Origin: CAWINY01 sp963837635
Lineage (GTDB): Bacteria > Acidobacteriota > Terriglobia > Terriglobales > Acidobacteriaceae
Length of the DNA: 64,000 nucleotides
NCBI GenBank assembly: GCA_963837635.1
Contig: CAWINY010000007.1
Span: 558,001 to 622,000 of the forward strand
Direction of reading: 5' to 3'
Part shown: in pieces, positions 50,374 to 59,627 of the stretch
Layout: every line of letters begins with the position of its first letter
How positions within the stretch are numbered: position 1 is the stretch's first letter
Made by a program: the position numbers and the translations under genes
The notes under the pieces: model-generated
Told to the model about the DNA's origin: nothing
Databases searched by the model: none
Seen by the model: the letters and a program-made list of their open reading frames with translations, nothing else

Positions 50374-51627
50374 TCATTGCCCCTGCCCCGTCCACAGCAT
50401 GGCGATGGTCAGCACGATCATAATGACGGTGGTGGCCCAGGCCACGAGGTTGAAGAAGCGCGAATTCACGTACTTGCCCATCAACTCGCTCTTGTTGACC
50501 AGCAGCAGCATGAACACCAGCACCAGCGGCAGCGCTACGCCGTTGACCACCTGCGAGAGCACGCTGACTTTGATCAGCGGGAAGTTGGGGATCAGAATGA
50601 TGCCCGCGCCTGCAGCGATCAGGATGGTGTAAAGCCAGTAGAACACCGGGGCTTCGCGGAACTTCTTGTCCAGGCCGGATTCAAACCCCAGACCCTCGCA
50701 CACCGTGTAGGCGGTCGAAATCGGCAGGATCGAGGCCGCGAACAGCGAGGCATTGAACAGCCCCGCCGCGAAAAGAATATAGGCATACTGCCCGGCGAGC
50801 GGCTTCAGCGCCATGGCGGCATCCGCCCCGGAGGTAATCTGCGTGTGGCCGAAGGCGTAGAGCGTCGCGGCGCAGGCCACGATGATGAACCAAGCCACGA
50901 TGTCCGTGAAACAGCAGCCGAAGATCACGTCCAGCCGCGACGCCCCGTACTCTCGCGCCGTGATCCCCTTCTCCACCACGGAAGCCTGCAGGTAGAACTG
51001 CATCCACGGCGCAATCGTCGTTCCCACCACGGCAATCGCCATGTATAGATATGCCGACTGCTTGAACATCGCAGGGTGGGGCGGTTTGACGGTGGCCACC
51101 AGCGCATGGGTCCAAGCGGGGCCGGCCAGCACCCCGGCGATGATATAGGCAAAATAAAAAAACGAGGCGGCCAGGAAGATCTTCTCGACGCTCTTATACG
51201 TGCCCTTCACTACCATCAGCCACACGATCACCGCGCAGATCGGCACGCTCACGTATTTCGGGATGGCGAACAGCTCCAGGCTGCTGGCGATGCCGGCGAA
51301 CTCGGTGAGGATGTTGCCGAAGTTGACCACCAGGATGGCGGCCATCATCAGGAAGGTGATGCGGAAGCCGTATTCCTCGCGGATCAGGTCGCTGAGGCCC
51401 TTGCCGGTGACCGCGCCCATGCGCGCGCTCATCTCCTGCACCACGATCAGGGCCAGGGTGACGGGCAGCAGCGTCCACAGCAGGTTGTAGCCGAACTGGG
51501 CACCGGCGGCGGAATAGGTGTAGATGCCGCCCGCGTCGTTGTCCACGTTGGCCGTGATGAATCCCGGGCCGACCACCGACAACAGCAGCAGCAAGCGCAC
51601 GCGCCAGTGCTTCCAGAATGTTCGCAT
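50374..51627 (-). CDS. Nramp-related transporter lacking the usual metal-binding motifs
   Basis: Start at 51627 gives 417 residues and eleven membrane helices. The family fold is clear, but TM1 has GPGFITANVDNDAGGIYTYS where true Nramp has DPGN, and TM6 has GTTIAPWMQFYLQAS where Nramp has the metal-binding MPH. These features recall the Nramp-related Mg2+ transporters (NRMT) rather than Mn2+/Fe2+ carriers. The specific substrate cannot be read from sequence. A perfect hairpin lies in the 5' leader. No regulator gene nearby. Confidence 0.85.
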   Translation of the reverse strand: MRTFWKHWRVRLLLLLSVVGPGFITANVDNDAGGIYTYSAAGAQFGYNLLWTLLPVTLALIVVQEMSARMGAVTGKGLSDLIREEYGFRITFLMMAAILVVNFGNILTEFAGIASSLELFAIPKYVSVPICAVIVWLMVVKGTYKSVEKIFLAASFFYFAYIIAGVLAGPAWTHALVATVKPPHPAMFKQSAYLYMAIAVVGTTIAPWMQFYLQASVVEKGITAREYGASRLDVIFGCCFTDIVAWFIIVACAATLYAFGHTQITSGADAAMALKPLAGQYAYILFAAGLFNASLFAASILPISTAYTVCEGLGFESGLDKKFREAPVFYWLYTILIAAGAGIILIPNFPLIKVSVLSQVVNGVALPLVLVFMLLLVNKSELMGKYVNSRFFNLVAWATTVIMIVLTIAMLWTGQGQ

Positions 51628-51647
51628 CGTTCGTCGTCTTCTGACTT

Positions 51648-51676
51648 CCCCAACAGACGCAAAGCGTCTGTTGGGG
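51648..51676. promoter_or_regulatory. Perfect hairpin in the Nramp-like leader
   Basis: Arms CCCCAACAGACGC and GCGTCTGTTGGGG with an AAA loop, 13 pairs, 21 bases upstream of the start codon. Near the ribosome site it could control translation, or it could be just another mobile palindrome. No known riboswitch is recognised. Confidence 0.55.
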
Positions 51677-51793
51677 CGGAGCACAAGCGCTTGGCGCTCG
51701 TTCACGGTTTCCGTCGTATCCGGACTAATCAGAATAAATGGCACGGATAGGTTCGGGCTACCACGAACCGCACCTCCGTGCATCGAAATCACC

Positions 51794-52384
51794 ATGATTT
51801 TTCGACGCACGTTGCTGCCCTGGATGTGCGGGCTGTGGTTATTCCTTACGCCCGCGTTACAGGCTCAGAAGAACGAGATTGCGGTGACTGCCGGGGCGTA
51901 CTTCCCCGTCAATACGCCGCTCGACGTGGTCCCTTCCGCGGTCATTCAGGGAAGTTATGCGCGCCGCCTGCTTTCGGTTCCACTGGTAGGCATTTATGCG
52001 GAGATTCCCATCGCACGGACGTTCGATGTCGGCCTGAACCCGCTCAACGCCAGCTTCAACGCGCTGTTCATCGTGCCCGGGGTGAAGGCCAAGCTCGCGC
52101 CCAACTTTCCCATCTCGCCGTGGCTGGCCCTGGGATATGGCCTCGCCCACTTCAGCGCCGGTGGAACCTTCAGGGCAATCGGACTCAGCGGCTCAAGCAA
52201 CTCCGGGGTCGCCGACTTCGGCGGCGGCATCGACTTGAAGATCGCTCCCTACGTCAGCTTGCGCGGCGAGGCCCGCGATTATTTCACCGCAGGACTGTCC
52301 GACTTGATTCCCATCAGCATTCCGGGCTTCACCGGCACCCAGCACAACGTGATTACCTCAGCGGGAATCGTAGTGCGGTTTTGA
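51794..52384 (+). CDS. Outer-membrane beta-barrel-like protein (196 aa)
   Basis: Start ATG at 51794 leads a signal peptide (MCGLWLFLTPALQAQ). The mature part alternates hydrophobic and polar residues (IAVTAGAYFPVN, LLSVPLVGIYAEIPIA, SPWLALGYGLAHFSA, GGIDLKIAPYVSLRGEARDY) and ends with VITSAGIVVRF, a C-terminal aromatic as in outer-membrane barrels. It resembles small OmpW/OmpA-like eight-strand barrels. Function unknown. It is divergent from the Nramp-like gene. Confidence 0.75.
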   Translation: MIFRRTLLPWMCGLWLFLTPALQAQKNEIAVTAGAYFPVNTPLDVVPSAVIQGSYARRLLSVPLVGIYAEIPIARTFDVGLNPLNASFNALFIVPGVKAKLAPNFPISPWLALGYGLAHFSAGGTFRAIGLSGSSNSGVADFGGGIDLKIAPYVSLRGEARDYFTAGLSDLIPISIPGFTGTQHNVITSAGIVVRF

Positions 52385-52493
52385 AAGGCACCGAGAAGGC
52401 GGAAATGATATTTCTCGCTTCGGAAGTGCGAAGAGGGTTTGTCACAGTCACTCTGCTTGATGCCATTCACTCAACCGTCTATAGTTTCGCACC

Positions 52494-53273
52494 ATGTTCG
52501 AGCGCTACACGGAAAAGGCACGACGCGTTGTATTCTTCGCACGCTACGAGGCCGCGCAGTTCGGTGACGAGATGATTGGCGACGCCCATCTTCTCCTCGG
52601 GCTGTTGCGGGAAGATAAAGAGATCTTTCAGAGGGTGTTGAGGCCGCCGGGTGAGACTTCGAGCAGAGAGGCGGTTCTCCCCATTGTGGAAGACCTCCGG
52701 CGCAAGGTTGAGAACGCAATTGGACCTCCGCGGTCTCCACAGTCCACATCCCCGGACCTGCCTCTGAATAATATCGCCAAGCGAGTCCTCGCCTACGCTG
52801 CCGAAGAAGCGGAGATGATGAGCCACCGGCACATCGGCACTGAGCATTTGTTGCTTGGAATGTTGCGGGAACAGGGATGTGTTGCTGCCGCTGTTCTTCA
52901 AGAGGCAAGAATCGAAATAGTCACGGCCAGAGAACTGATCGCCGCCTCTGAATCGACTTACAAAGCGCCGACAGGATACATCGGCAGCGTTGCGCCCTGG
53001 CGCGACGCCACCTTTCTGGGAAGTACGGAAAGCGGGACTCGTACGGGCGTCCTGGAATTCGTCCGCGACGGTAAGGTCATTGCCTCGGTCCTAGGGCTCG
53101 TCGTTTCATCGGTCCCGCGAGTTGGCGAGCGAGTGGTGCTCAAGAGCAAGAAAGGGGAGGAGAATTCGTACCGGGTTGAGGATCTAATGTATGTGTACGA
53201 GAGCTTCCCTCCCGACATGGTGGTTGCTCCGCATCGACTCACCAAGGTGGTGATTCGGCTCGATCGACAGTAG
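52494..53273 (+). CDS. Stand-alone Clp N-domain protein with C-terminal extension
   Basis: Residues 1-150 form two Clp repeats: MFERYTEKARRVVFFARYEA with IGDAHLLLGLLRED, and NNIAKRVLAYAAEEAEMMSH with IGTEHLLLGMLREQGCVAA, like the N domain of ClpC. There is no AAA+ ATPase. The last 100 residues (SGTRTGVLEFVRDGKVIASV ... VLKSKKGEENSYRVEDLMYV) look like a separate beta-rich domain. It may act as an adaptor or an inhibitor of Clp/regulator interactions; unproved. Confidence 0.85.
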   Translation: MFERYTEKARRVVFFARYEAAQFGDEMIGDAHLLLGLLREDKEIFQRVLRPPGETSSREAVLPIVEDLRRKVENAIGPPRSPQSTSPDLPLNNIAKRVLAYAAEEAEMMSHRHIGTEHLLLGMLREQGCVAAAVLQEARIEIVTARELIAASESTYKAPTGYIGSVAPWRDATFLGSTESGTRTGVLEFVRDGKVIASVLGLVVSSVPRVGERVVLKSKKGEENSYRVEDLMYVYESFPPDMVVAPHRLTKVVIRLDRQ

Positions 53274-53289
53274 GAATGGTCCCTTAGAA

Positions 53290-53440
53290 TGACTTTCTGG
53301 GCAGCACACGCGAGATCCTTCGCTCCCTTCCGCCGAAAGAAGGCGTCCGGTCGCTCAGGATGACGCCCTCCGAAGGTTTGCCGCAGCCTTAGGTTAGGGC
53401 GTAGCATCCGAGCCCGCCGGCGGGACGCCAGCGCTACAAT
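53290..53440. repeat. GGATC-type and family D repeats
   Basis: CGAGATCCTTCGCTCCCTTC and GTCGCTCAGGATGACG (53311-53366) are the same family as at 15834; GCCCGCCGGCGGGACGCCAG (53412-53431) with GCGCTACAA is a family D palindrome. The 245-base gap has no gene. Confidence 0.75.
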
Positions 53441-53518
53441 GTCCCCCTCTGGCCAGCACACGCTCGCCGGTGTAAAGTTCTCTCGAGTCGTGCAATACCC
53501 GTTCATACGGAGATCACG

Positions 53519-54958
53519 ATGAACCGCATCGAGAACCGCACCTACGCCGAGTTGCAGGTGGGCGAATCCGCCAGCATCGTCCGCACCCTCGCGCAGAAAG
53601 ACATTGAATTGTTCGCCATCATGTCGGGCGACGTGAATCCGGCGCACGTCGATGAAGCCTACGCCAAGAGCGACATGTTCCACAAGATCATCGGCCACGG
53701 CATGTGGGGAGGCGCGCTCATCTCTACCGTGCTGGGCACGCAGCTTCCCGGCCCGGGCACGATTTACTTGGGACAGTCGCTGCGCTTCCGGCGGCCGGTG
53801 GGGATTGGCGACACCGTCACGGTAACGGTCAAGGTAGCCGAAAAGCACCAAGAGAATCATCGCGTCATCTTCGACTGCCAGGCCGTCAATCAGAGCGGAG
53901 AAGTGGTGATCAGCGGGACGGCGGAGGTCATCGCGCCCGAGGAGAAGATCTCCCGCGAGCGCGTGCAACTGCCCGAGATCAAGCTGCTGGAGCGGGGACG
54001 CCACTATCGCCGGCTCATGGAAGCCGCGAAGGACCACGCGCCCATCCCGGTAGCGGTGGTGCATCCGGTGGACAGCCATTTGCTGGTCGTGGCCACGGAA
54101 GCGGCCAAAGCTAATCTGATCGTCCCGGTGCTGGTCGGACCGGAGGCGAGAATCCGCGCCGCTGCCGAACAGGCCGCCATCGACCTGAGGCCTTACTACA
54201 TCGTGAACACCCCCCACAGCCATGCGGCCGCGGAGGTGGCGGTGGGGATGGCGCGCCAGCGCAAGGTCGCGGCCCTGATGCGGGGCAGCCTCTGCACCGA
54301 TGAACTGCTGCACTTCGTGGACTCCCCTTCGGGACTGCGCACCGAGCGGCGCATCAGTCATGTCTTCGCCGTGGATGTCCCCAGCTTCCCGCGGCCCTTG
54401 TTCGTCACTGACGCGATCGTGAATATCGCGCCCACGCTCGACGACAAGCGGGACATCATCCAGAACGCCATTGACCTCGCCCGCGCGCTGGGCCTGAGCG
54501 CTCCCAAGGTGGCCATTCTCTCCGCCCAGGACACGATCTCCCCCAAGCTGGAATCGACGATCCATGCGGCCGTGCTTTGCAAGATGGCCGAGCGCGGCCA
54601 GATCACGGGCGGCATTCTCGATGGCCCCACCGGATTCGACGTTGCCATCTCCGAGGAGGCAGCCCGAGCCAAGGGGATCAATTCTCCGGTGGCGGGCCAC
54701 GCCGATATCCTCGTGGTGCCGCACGCGGAGGCGGGCAACATCCTGATCAAGCAACTCAAACATTTTGCGGACGCTCAGCTTGCCGGACTGGTGGTTGGCG
54801 CGCGTGTGCCGGTGGTGATGGTCAACCGCAGCGACGACATGATCGCCCATCTCGCCTCGTGCGCCCTGGCGTTGATGGTGGCCAGCCACGTGCCGGACGC
54901 TACACCCGAGGAGAGACCCTGCGCCGCCTACGCCGTCTACAAGCGTGCGGGGGCATGA
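53519..54958 (+). CDS. Fused MaoC-type hydratase and phosphate acyltransferase
   Basis: Residues about 1-140 are a MaoC-like (R)-enoyl-CoA hydratase: Asp and His in MSGDVNPAHVDEAYAKSDMF and IIGHGMWGGALISTVLG. Residues about 150-475 are a Pta/Ptb-type phosphotransacylase: RRLMEAAKDHAPIPVAVVHP, then SAQDTISPKLESTIHAAVLC, GGILDGPTGFDVAISEEAAR and VVPHAEAGNILIKQLKHFAD. It joins hydration of enoyl-CoA to (R)-3-hydroxyacyl-CoA with acyl-CoA/acyl-phosphate exchange. Such fusions are known. It could supply PHA monomers. No kinase partner nearby. Confidence 0.9.
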   Translation: MNRIENRTYAELQVGESASIVRTLAQKDIELFAIMSGDVNPAHVDEAYAKSDMFHKIIGHGMWGGALISTVLGTQLPGPGTIYLGQSLRFRRPVGIGDTVTVTVKVAEKHQENHRVIFDCQAVNQSGEVVISGTAEVIAPEEKISRERVQLPEIKLLERGRHYRRLMEAAKDHAPIPVAVVHPVDSHLLVVATEAAKANLIVPVLVGPEARIRAAAEQAAIDLRPYYIVNTPHSHAAAEVAVGMARQRKVAALMRGSLCTDELLHFVDSPSGLRTERRISHVFAVDVPSFPRPLFVTDAIVNIAPTLDDKRDIIQNAIDLARALGLSAPKVAILSAQDTISPKLESTIHAAVLCKMAERGQITGGILDGPTGFDVAISEEAARAKGINSPVAGHADILVVPHAEAGNILIKQLKHFADAQLAGLVVGARVPVVMVNRSDDMIAHLASCALALMVASHVPDATPEERPCAAYAVYKRAGA

Positions 54959-55065
54959 ATCTTCAATTTGTGATTGATGATTTCCGATTGGGACAACGGC
55001 AGCCCGTCGTTCGGTCCAGCAGCCGCAGGACAGGGAGATTGGTATTCAGGACTGGCCACTGACCA

Positions 55066-55254
55066 CTATGCCGTCCTCATCATCTCGGGACACGTATGGG
55101 CGCGTTCTGCTTGGGACAGTTGCTCAGCGTCTTCGTAAAACGCGATAAACCGCTGACAGTAGATGCAGGCGGAGCCCAGCAATTGACCATCGGAGAATAC
55201 GACTCGGTCAAAATCATCGGCAAAGTCATGCATGTCGTTTGCGTGCATAGGCAT
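55066..55254 (-). CDS. Small Cys-containing protein (62 aa)
   Basis: Start at 55254 has GGAAGGTG seven bases upstream. The protein contains C-IY-C and later H-T-C (ACIYCQRFIAFYEDAEQLSQ, AERAHTCPEM), forming a possible zinc site C-x2-C-xn-H-x-C. The N-terminal part is acidic (DMHDFADDFDRVVFSDGQLL). Family not identified, but the composition and start support real coding. Isolated. Confidence 0.55.
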   Translation of the reverse strand: MPMHANDMHDFADDFDRVVFSDGQLLGSACIYCQRFIAFYEDAEQLSQAERAHTCPEMMRTA

Positions 55255-55367
55255 TCGTCACACCTTCCAAGTCTGAAGTTTACGATTGCGTGTGTTTCGG
55301 GATGATGACGCATACGTGAATATCGAATGAAAACGAAACCCGGCCTTCTCACCCGGTTTCGGAACGT

Positions 55368-55452
55368 GATGGTGCCCCACATCTGCCCGTTTTGATGGGA
55401 TGACGAAAGAGAACCCACATCTGCCAACCCCGGGCAGATGTGGGGCACCCTC
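55368..55452. repeat. Palindromic repeat family A, complete copy
   Basis: Ends GATGGTGCCCCACATCTGCC and GGCAGATGTGGGGCACCCTC are inverted, enclosing AACCCACATCTGCCAACC. Reverse-complement of the copy inside the glycosyltransferase gene. It lies in the 288-base gap before murA, where no gene is seen. Confidence 0.88.
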
Positions 55453-55542
55453 AAGATCGGACTTCTATGCCCGGAGGGGGATTTTTCCTTACAATAAGCC
55501 AAGCTGCACTTCCATTCGCATTCATAAGAAGGTTTTCGCAAC

Positions 55543-56863
55543 ATGGATAAGCTGGTCATCCGCGGCGGCAATCGGCTGCGCGGCACCGTCCACATCAGCG
55601 GCGCCAAGAACGCCGCGCTGCCCTGCATGGCGGCGGCGCTGCTCACCGAAGAACCGGTAATTCTGGAACATATCCCGCAAGTCCGGGACATTGAAACCAC
55701 GCGCAAGCTGCTGGCCGCCATGGGCGCCGAGGTCGAACTTAGCTTTAGCTATGGAGGCGGGCAGCATCGCACCGCCATCTGCTGTGAGAAATTGGTCGCT
55801 CCGGAAGCTTCTTACGACCTGGTCAAAACCATGCGGGCCTCCACGCTGGTTCTGGGCCCGTTGGTGGCGCGCATGGGACGCGCTCGGGTCTCGCTGCCCG
55901 GCGGCTGCGCCATTGGGGCTCGTCCGATCGATCTCCACCTCAAGGGCCTGGAAGCGCTCGGCGCCGAGATCAAGCAGGAACACGGATACGTGGAAGCCCG
56001 AGCCGACCGGCTGCACGGCGCGGAGATTGTCTTCGAGAAGATCACCGTCACCGGCACCGAAGACATCCTGATGGCCGCCACCCTGGCCGAGGGCGAAACC
56101 ATCCTGGAAAACTGCGCCTGCGAGCCCGAGGTGCTGGATCTGGCGAATCTGCTCAACGCCATGGGCGCCCAGATCGAGGGCGCGGGCACGCCGAGGATCC
56201 GCATCCAGGGCGTCGAGAAGCTGCACGGGGTGCGGCATCGCATTATTCCCGATCGTATCGAGGCGGGCACATTCCTCATCGCCGGAGCGCTGTGCGGCGA
56301 GGAGTTGCGCATCGCCGACTGCGCGCCCGCGCACCTGAAAGCCTTGATCGCCAAGTTGAAGGAGACCGGGGTCGAGGTGCATCAGGAATCGCCTGACACG
56401 CTGGTGGTCAGCGCCCCGGAAGCGCTCGCCGCGTCCGACGTCAGCGACCGAGGAATTTCCCGGCTTCGCCACCGATTTGCAGGCGCAGTACATGGCCCTG
56501 GCCACGCAAGCGGACGGCACCTCGCTGATCGCGGAGAACATCTTCGAAAATCGCTTCATGCACGCCCAGGAATTGACCCGCATGGGCGCCAATATTCGCA
56601 TCGAGGGGCGGCGCGCCATCGTGCGCGGCAGGTCCCCGCTGAGCGCCGCCGCGGTGCTGGCCAGCGACCTGCGCGCCTCGGCCTCGCTAGTGCTGGCGGC
56701 GCTGGTGGCCGATGGCGAGACCATCATCGACCGCGTGTATCATCTCGACCGCGGCTATGAACGCATTGAAGAAAAGCTTTGCGAGGTCGGCGCCGAGATC
56801 AAGCGCATCGGCGACGTCTTCCCACGGCGCGCCGTGGCCGCGCCGTGGGGCGTCGGACGGTAA
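55543..56863 (+). pseudogene. murA: UDP-N-acetylglucosamine 1-carboxyvinyltransferase MurA, frameshifted
   Basis: MurA makes the first committed peptidoglycan step, adding enolpyruvate to UDP-GlcNAc. The first frame (55543 onward) has GGNRLRGTVHISGAKNAALP, the catalytic Cys in SLPGGCAIGARPIDLH, and IEAGTFLIAGAL. At 56446 one extra G appears to shift the frame (codon 301): removing it joins SDVS to TEEFPGFATDLQAQYMALAT and completes the protein to VGAEIKRIGDV with a short tail, about 439 residues. MurA is essential, so this is either a sequence error or another murA exists. Both halves are otherwise well conserved. Confidence 0.92.
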
Positions 56864-56946
56864 ACCATTGGGCCGCTGATGACGCCGAGTACGAACCTTT
56901 TCACCACAGAGGACGCGGAGAACGCAGAGGAAGAACACCGAGGAAA

Positions 56947-56975
56947 AAAGGCCGTGGCATTCTGCCACGGCCTTT
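56947..56975. terminator. Bidirectional terminator between murA and pnp
   Basis: Perfect 13-pair stem AAAGGCCGTGGCA / TGCCACGGCCTTT with a TTC loop. A T run follows on the plus strand (AGTTTTTT) and on the minus strand (CCTTTTTTCC). It separates the convergent genes. Confidence 0.9.
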
Positions 56976-57032
56976 AGTTTTTTCTATTTTTATTGATCAG
57001 CGTTCATCAGCGCCAATCAGCGGCAAAATAGT

Positions 57033-59429
57033 TTAGTGCCTTCCACCGCCGCCACCTCTGGGACCACCGCGCGGACCACCGCCTCCGGGTCTGCGACGAC
57101 CACCGCCACCCGGGCGTCCACCGCCACCCGGGCGTCCGCCGCCGCGAGGGCCGCGGTCGCTGCTGGCATGATGCTGCGGTTGCGCTTCGCCTTCCACCCG
57201 GTTGAAGTTGGGCTCGTCGCCGCCGCCGCTGCTGCTGCTGCCGCCGTCGAAGTCGTCTCCGTCTTCGCTGCCGCCTTCGAGAACCGTCGCCGGCTCCAAA
57301 GCGTCAACCGTTGTGCCCGCCATCTTGGCGCGCTGCTCCTTCAGGATCGCCTTGCGCGAAAGCCGGATGCGATTGCCCTCGATGGAGAGCACCTTCACCA
57401 GCACCTGATCGCCTTCCTTCAGCTCGTCGCGGATGTCGCGGATGCGTTGCTCGGAAACTTCGCTGATATGCAGCAGACCATCGGTGCCAGGCAGGATCTC
57501 GACAAACGCGCCGAAATCGGCCAGCCGCGAGACCGTGCCCAGATAGGTCTTCCCTATCTCGGCGGTCGCGGTGATGTCACCGATCATCTGCAGCGCCTTG
57601 GCTGCCGCAACCTGATCGGCGGAGGACACGTTCACCCGGCCCGAGTCTTCGACGTCGATCTTCACCCCGGTCTGCTCGACGATGCCGCGGATGACCTTGC
57701 CGCCAGGCCCGATCAAATCGCGGATCTTGTCCACCGGGATCTGCAGGGTGTAGAAGCGCGGCGCGTACGCGCTGACGGCGGTGCGCGCCTCGGTCAGAAC
57801 CTTTTCCATGCAGTCGAGGATGTGCAACCGGCCGCGGTATGCCTGATCGAGGGCTTCGCGCATGATGGCCGGCGTGATGCCGATCACCTTGATATCCATC
57901 TGCAGCGCGGTAATGCCATCGCGCGTGCCGGCTACTTTAAAGTCCATATCGCCGTAGTGGTCCTCGGCGCCCGCGATGTCGGTGAGGACGGCGTATTTGT
58001 CGCCTTCCTTCACCAAGCCCATGGCCACGCCGGCCACCGGGGCCTTCAGCGGTACGCCCGCGTCCATCAGGGACAGCGAGGCGCCGCAGACGCTCGCCAT
58101 CGAGGAGGAGCCGTTCGACTCCAGGATGTCCGACACCACGCGCATGGCATAAGGCCAGTCGTCTTCCGACGGCAGCACGGCAGTGAGAGCCCGCTCCGCC
58201 AGCGCGCCGTGGCCGATCTCACGCCGGCCGGCACCCCGCAGGAAGCCCACTTCGGCCACCGAGAACGGCGGGAAATTGTAGTGCAGCATGAAGCGCTTCT
58301 TCGATTCGCCCTCGAAATGTTCCATGCGCTGCATGTCATCCGAGGTGCCCAGCGTGGTGGTGACCAACGCCTGGGTTTCCCCGCGAGTAAAGATCGCCGA
58401 GCCGTGGGTGCGCGGCAAGACGCCGCTCTCGATCCAGATCTCGCGGATCTGGTCGAAGGCACGTCCATCCGGGCGCCGCTTCAAATCCAGCACCTGGTCG
58501 CGGAAGATGCGCTCGCGCAGGATCTCGAAATACTTCGACAGCTTGGCGCGTTCCTCTGCGTTCTCCTCGGGGATCGCGTCCTTCAGCTCTTTCTTGATCG
58601 CTTTGGCCAGGGCATAGCTCTCGTTCTTCGGGTACTTCTCGGTGTTCAGCGCCTCGGTCAGGCGCTCGCCAACTTTGGCGCGCAGGCTCTGGATGTAGGC
58701 CTCATCCAGTTCGACCGTCGCCACTTCGCGCTTCGGTTTGCCCACCTTGCTGGCGAGACCGGAAAGCGCCGCGCAGATCTTCTTGATCTCCGCGTGGGCG
58801 AACTCGATGGCGCCGAGCACGGTGTCTTCGTCCACTTCCTTGGCGCCGGCTTCGATCATCACGATGCCATCGGCGGTGCCGACGACCATCAGCGACAGCA
58901 CACCGTCGCGCATCTCGTCGTAGGTGGGATTGACGATGAACTGGCCGTCCGCCGAGCGACCCACGCGAACGGCGCCGACCGGCCCATGGAATGGGATATC
59001 GGAGATCGTCAGCGCGCAGGAAGCGCCGTTGATGGCCAGCACATCGGGATCGTTCTCCGCGTCGGCGGAGAGAACAAAGGCGATGACTTGCGTTTCGTTG
59101 CGGAACCCTTCGGGGAACAGCGGACGGATGGGACGGTCGATCATACGGCTGGTAAGGATCTCGCGCTCACTGGAGCGTGTTTCCCGCTTGATAAAGCCGC
59201 CGGGGAAACGGCCGCCGGCGTATGTGTATTCCCGGTAATCCACCGTGAGCGGGAAAAAGTCGATTCCCTCCCGGCCTTCTTGGTTAGCGCAAGCAGTGGC
59301 CAATACGACATTGTCGCCAAACTTGACGAGCGCGGCGCCGTGGGCCTGTTTTGCGATTTTTCCAGTTTCAAAGACCAGGGTCTTGCCGCCGGTCAACTCC
59401 ACACTGACCTGGTGGGCTTCAGGCTTCAT
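57033..59429 (-). CDS. pnp: Polyribonucleotide nucleotidyltransferase (PNPase)
   Basis: Start at 59429 follows AAGGAAAG. The 798-residue 3'-5' phosphorolytic exoribonuclease has two RNase PH domains (FPLTVDYREYTYAGGRFPGG; FPPFSVAEVGFLRGAGRREI), a KH domain (IPVDKIRDLIGPGGKVIRGI) and an S1 domain (YLGTVSRLADFGAFVEILPG). The C-terminal tail is extended by about 60 residues of Gly/Arg-rich RGG-like repeats (GGGGRRRPGGGGPRGGPRGG), which may add RNA binding. It is 198 bases downstream of rpsO, the usual partner. A PNPase tail of this kind is longer than in E. coli. Confidence 0.95.
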   Translation of the reverse strand: MKPEAHQVSVELTGGKTLVFETGKIAKQAHGAALVKFGDNVVLATACANQEGREGIDFFPLTVDYREYTYAGGRFPGGFIKRETRSSEREILTSRMIDRPIRPLFPEGFRNETQVIAFVLSADAENDPDVLAINGASCALTISDIPFHGPVGAVRVGRSADGQFIVNPTYDEMRDGVLSLMVVGTADGIVMIEAGAKEVDEDTVLGAIEFAHAEIKKICAALSGLASKVGKPKREVATVELDEAYIQSLRAKVGERLTEALNTEKYPKNESYALAKAIKKELKDAIPEENAEERAKLSKYFEILRERIFRDQVLDLKRRPDGRAFDQIREIWIESGVLPRTHGSAIFTRGETQALVTTTLGTSDDMQRMEHFEGESKKRFMLHYNFPPFSVAEVGFLRGAGRREIGHGALAERALTAVLPSEDDWPYAMRVVSDILESNGSSSMASVCGASLSLMDAGVPLKAPVAGVAMGLVKEGDKYAVLTDIAGAEDHYGDMDFKVAGTRDGITALQMDIKVIGITPAIMREALDQAYRGRLHILDCMEKVLTEARTAVSAYAPRFYTLQIPVDKIRDLIGPGGKVIRGIVEQTGVKIDVEDSGRVNVSSADQVAAAKALQMIGDITATAEIGKTYLGTVSRLADFGAFVEILPGTDGLLHISEVSEQRIRDIRDELKEGDQVLVKVLSIEGNRIRLSRKAILKEQRAKMAGTTVDALEPATVLEGGSEDGDDFDGGSSSSGGGDEPNFNRVEGEAQPQHHASSDRGPRGGGRPGGGGRPGGGGRRRPGGGGPRGGPRGGGGGRH

Positions 59430-59627
59430 TATGCTTTCCTTCCCTTCAGGAGCAACGCCACGGGCCTGCACAGGTAAAGGCCACGCCGGACTCCCCGCAC
59501 TTTCGCGTGCGGGAGTGCTCGCCACAAATCTCCAACGGGCGCGAAGCACGGGTTGGGGTTGTCGGAAATACGCACTGGCGGGCACACGCCCGCCCGGTGC
59601 CGAGACCGCTCGCTATTGGCCGTCCGG

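Noticed and set aside
57036..59477. Long plus-strand open frame (813 codons) opposite pnp
   Set aside because: Exact antisense of a highly conserved gene; His/Arg/Gly-rich shadow composition and no domain.
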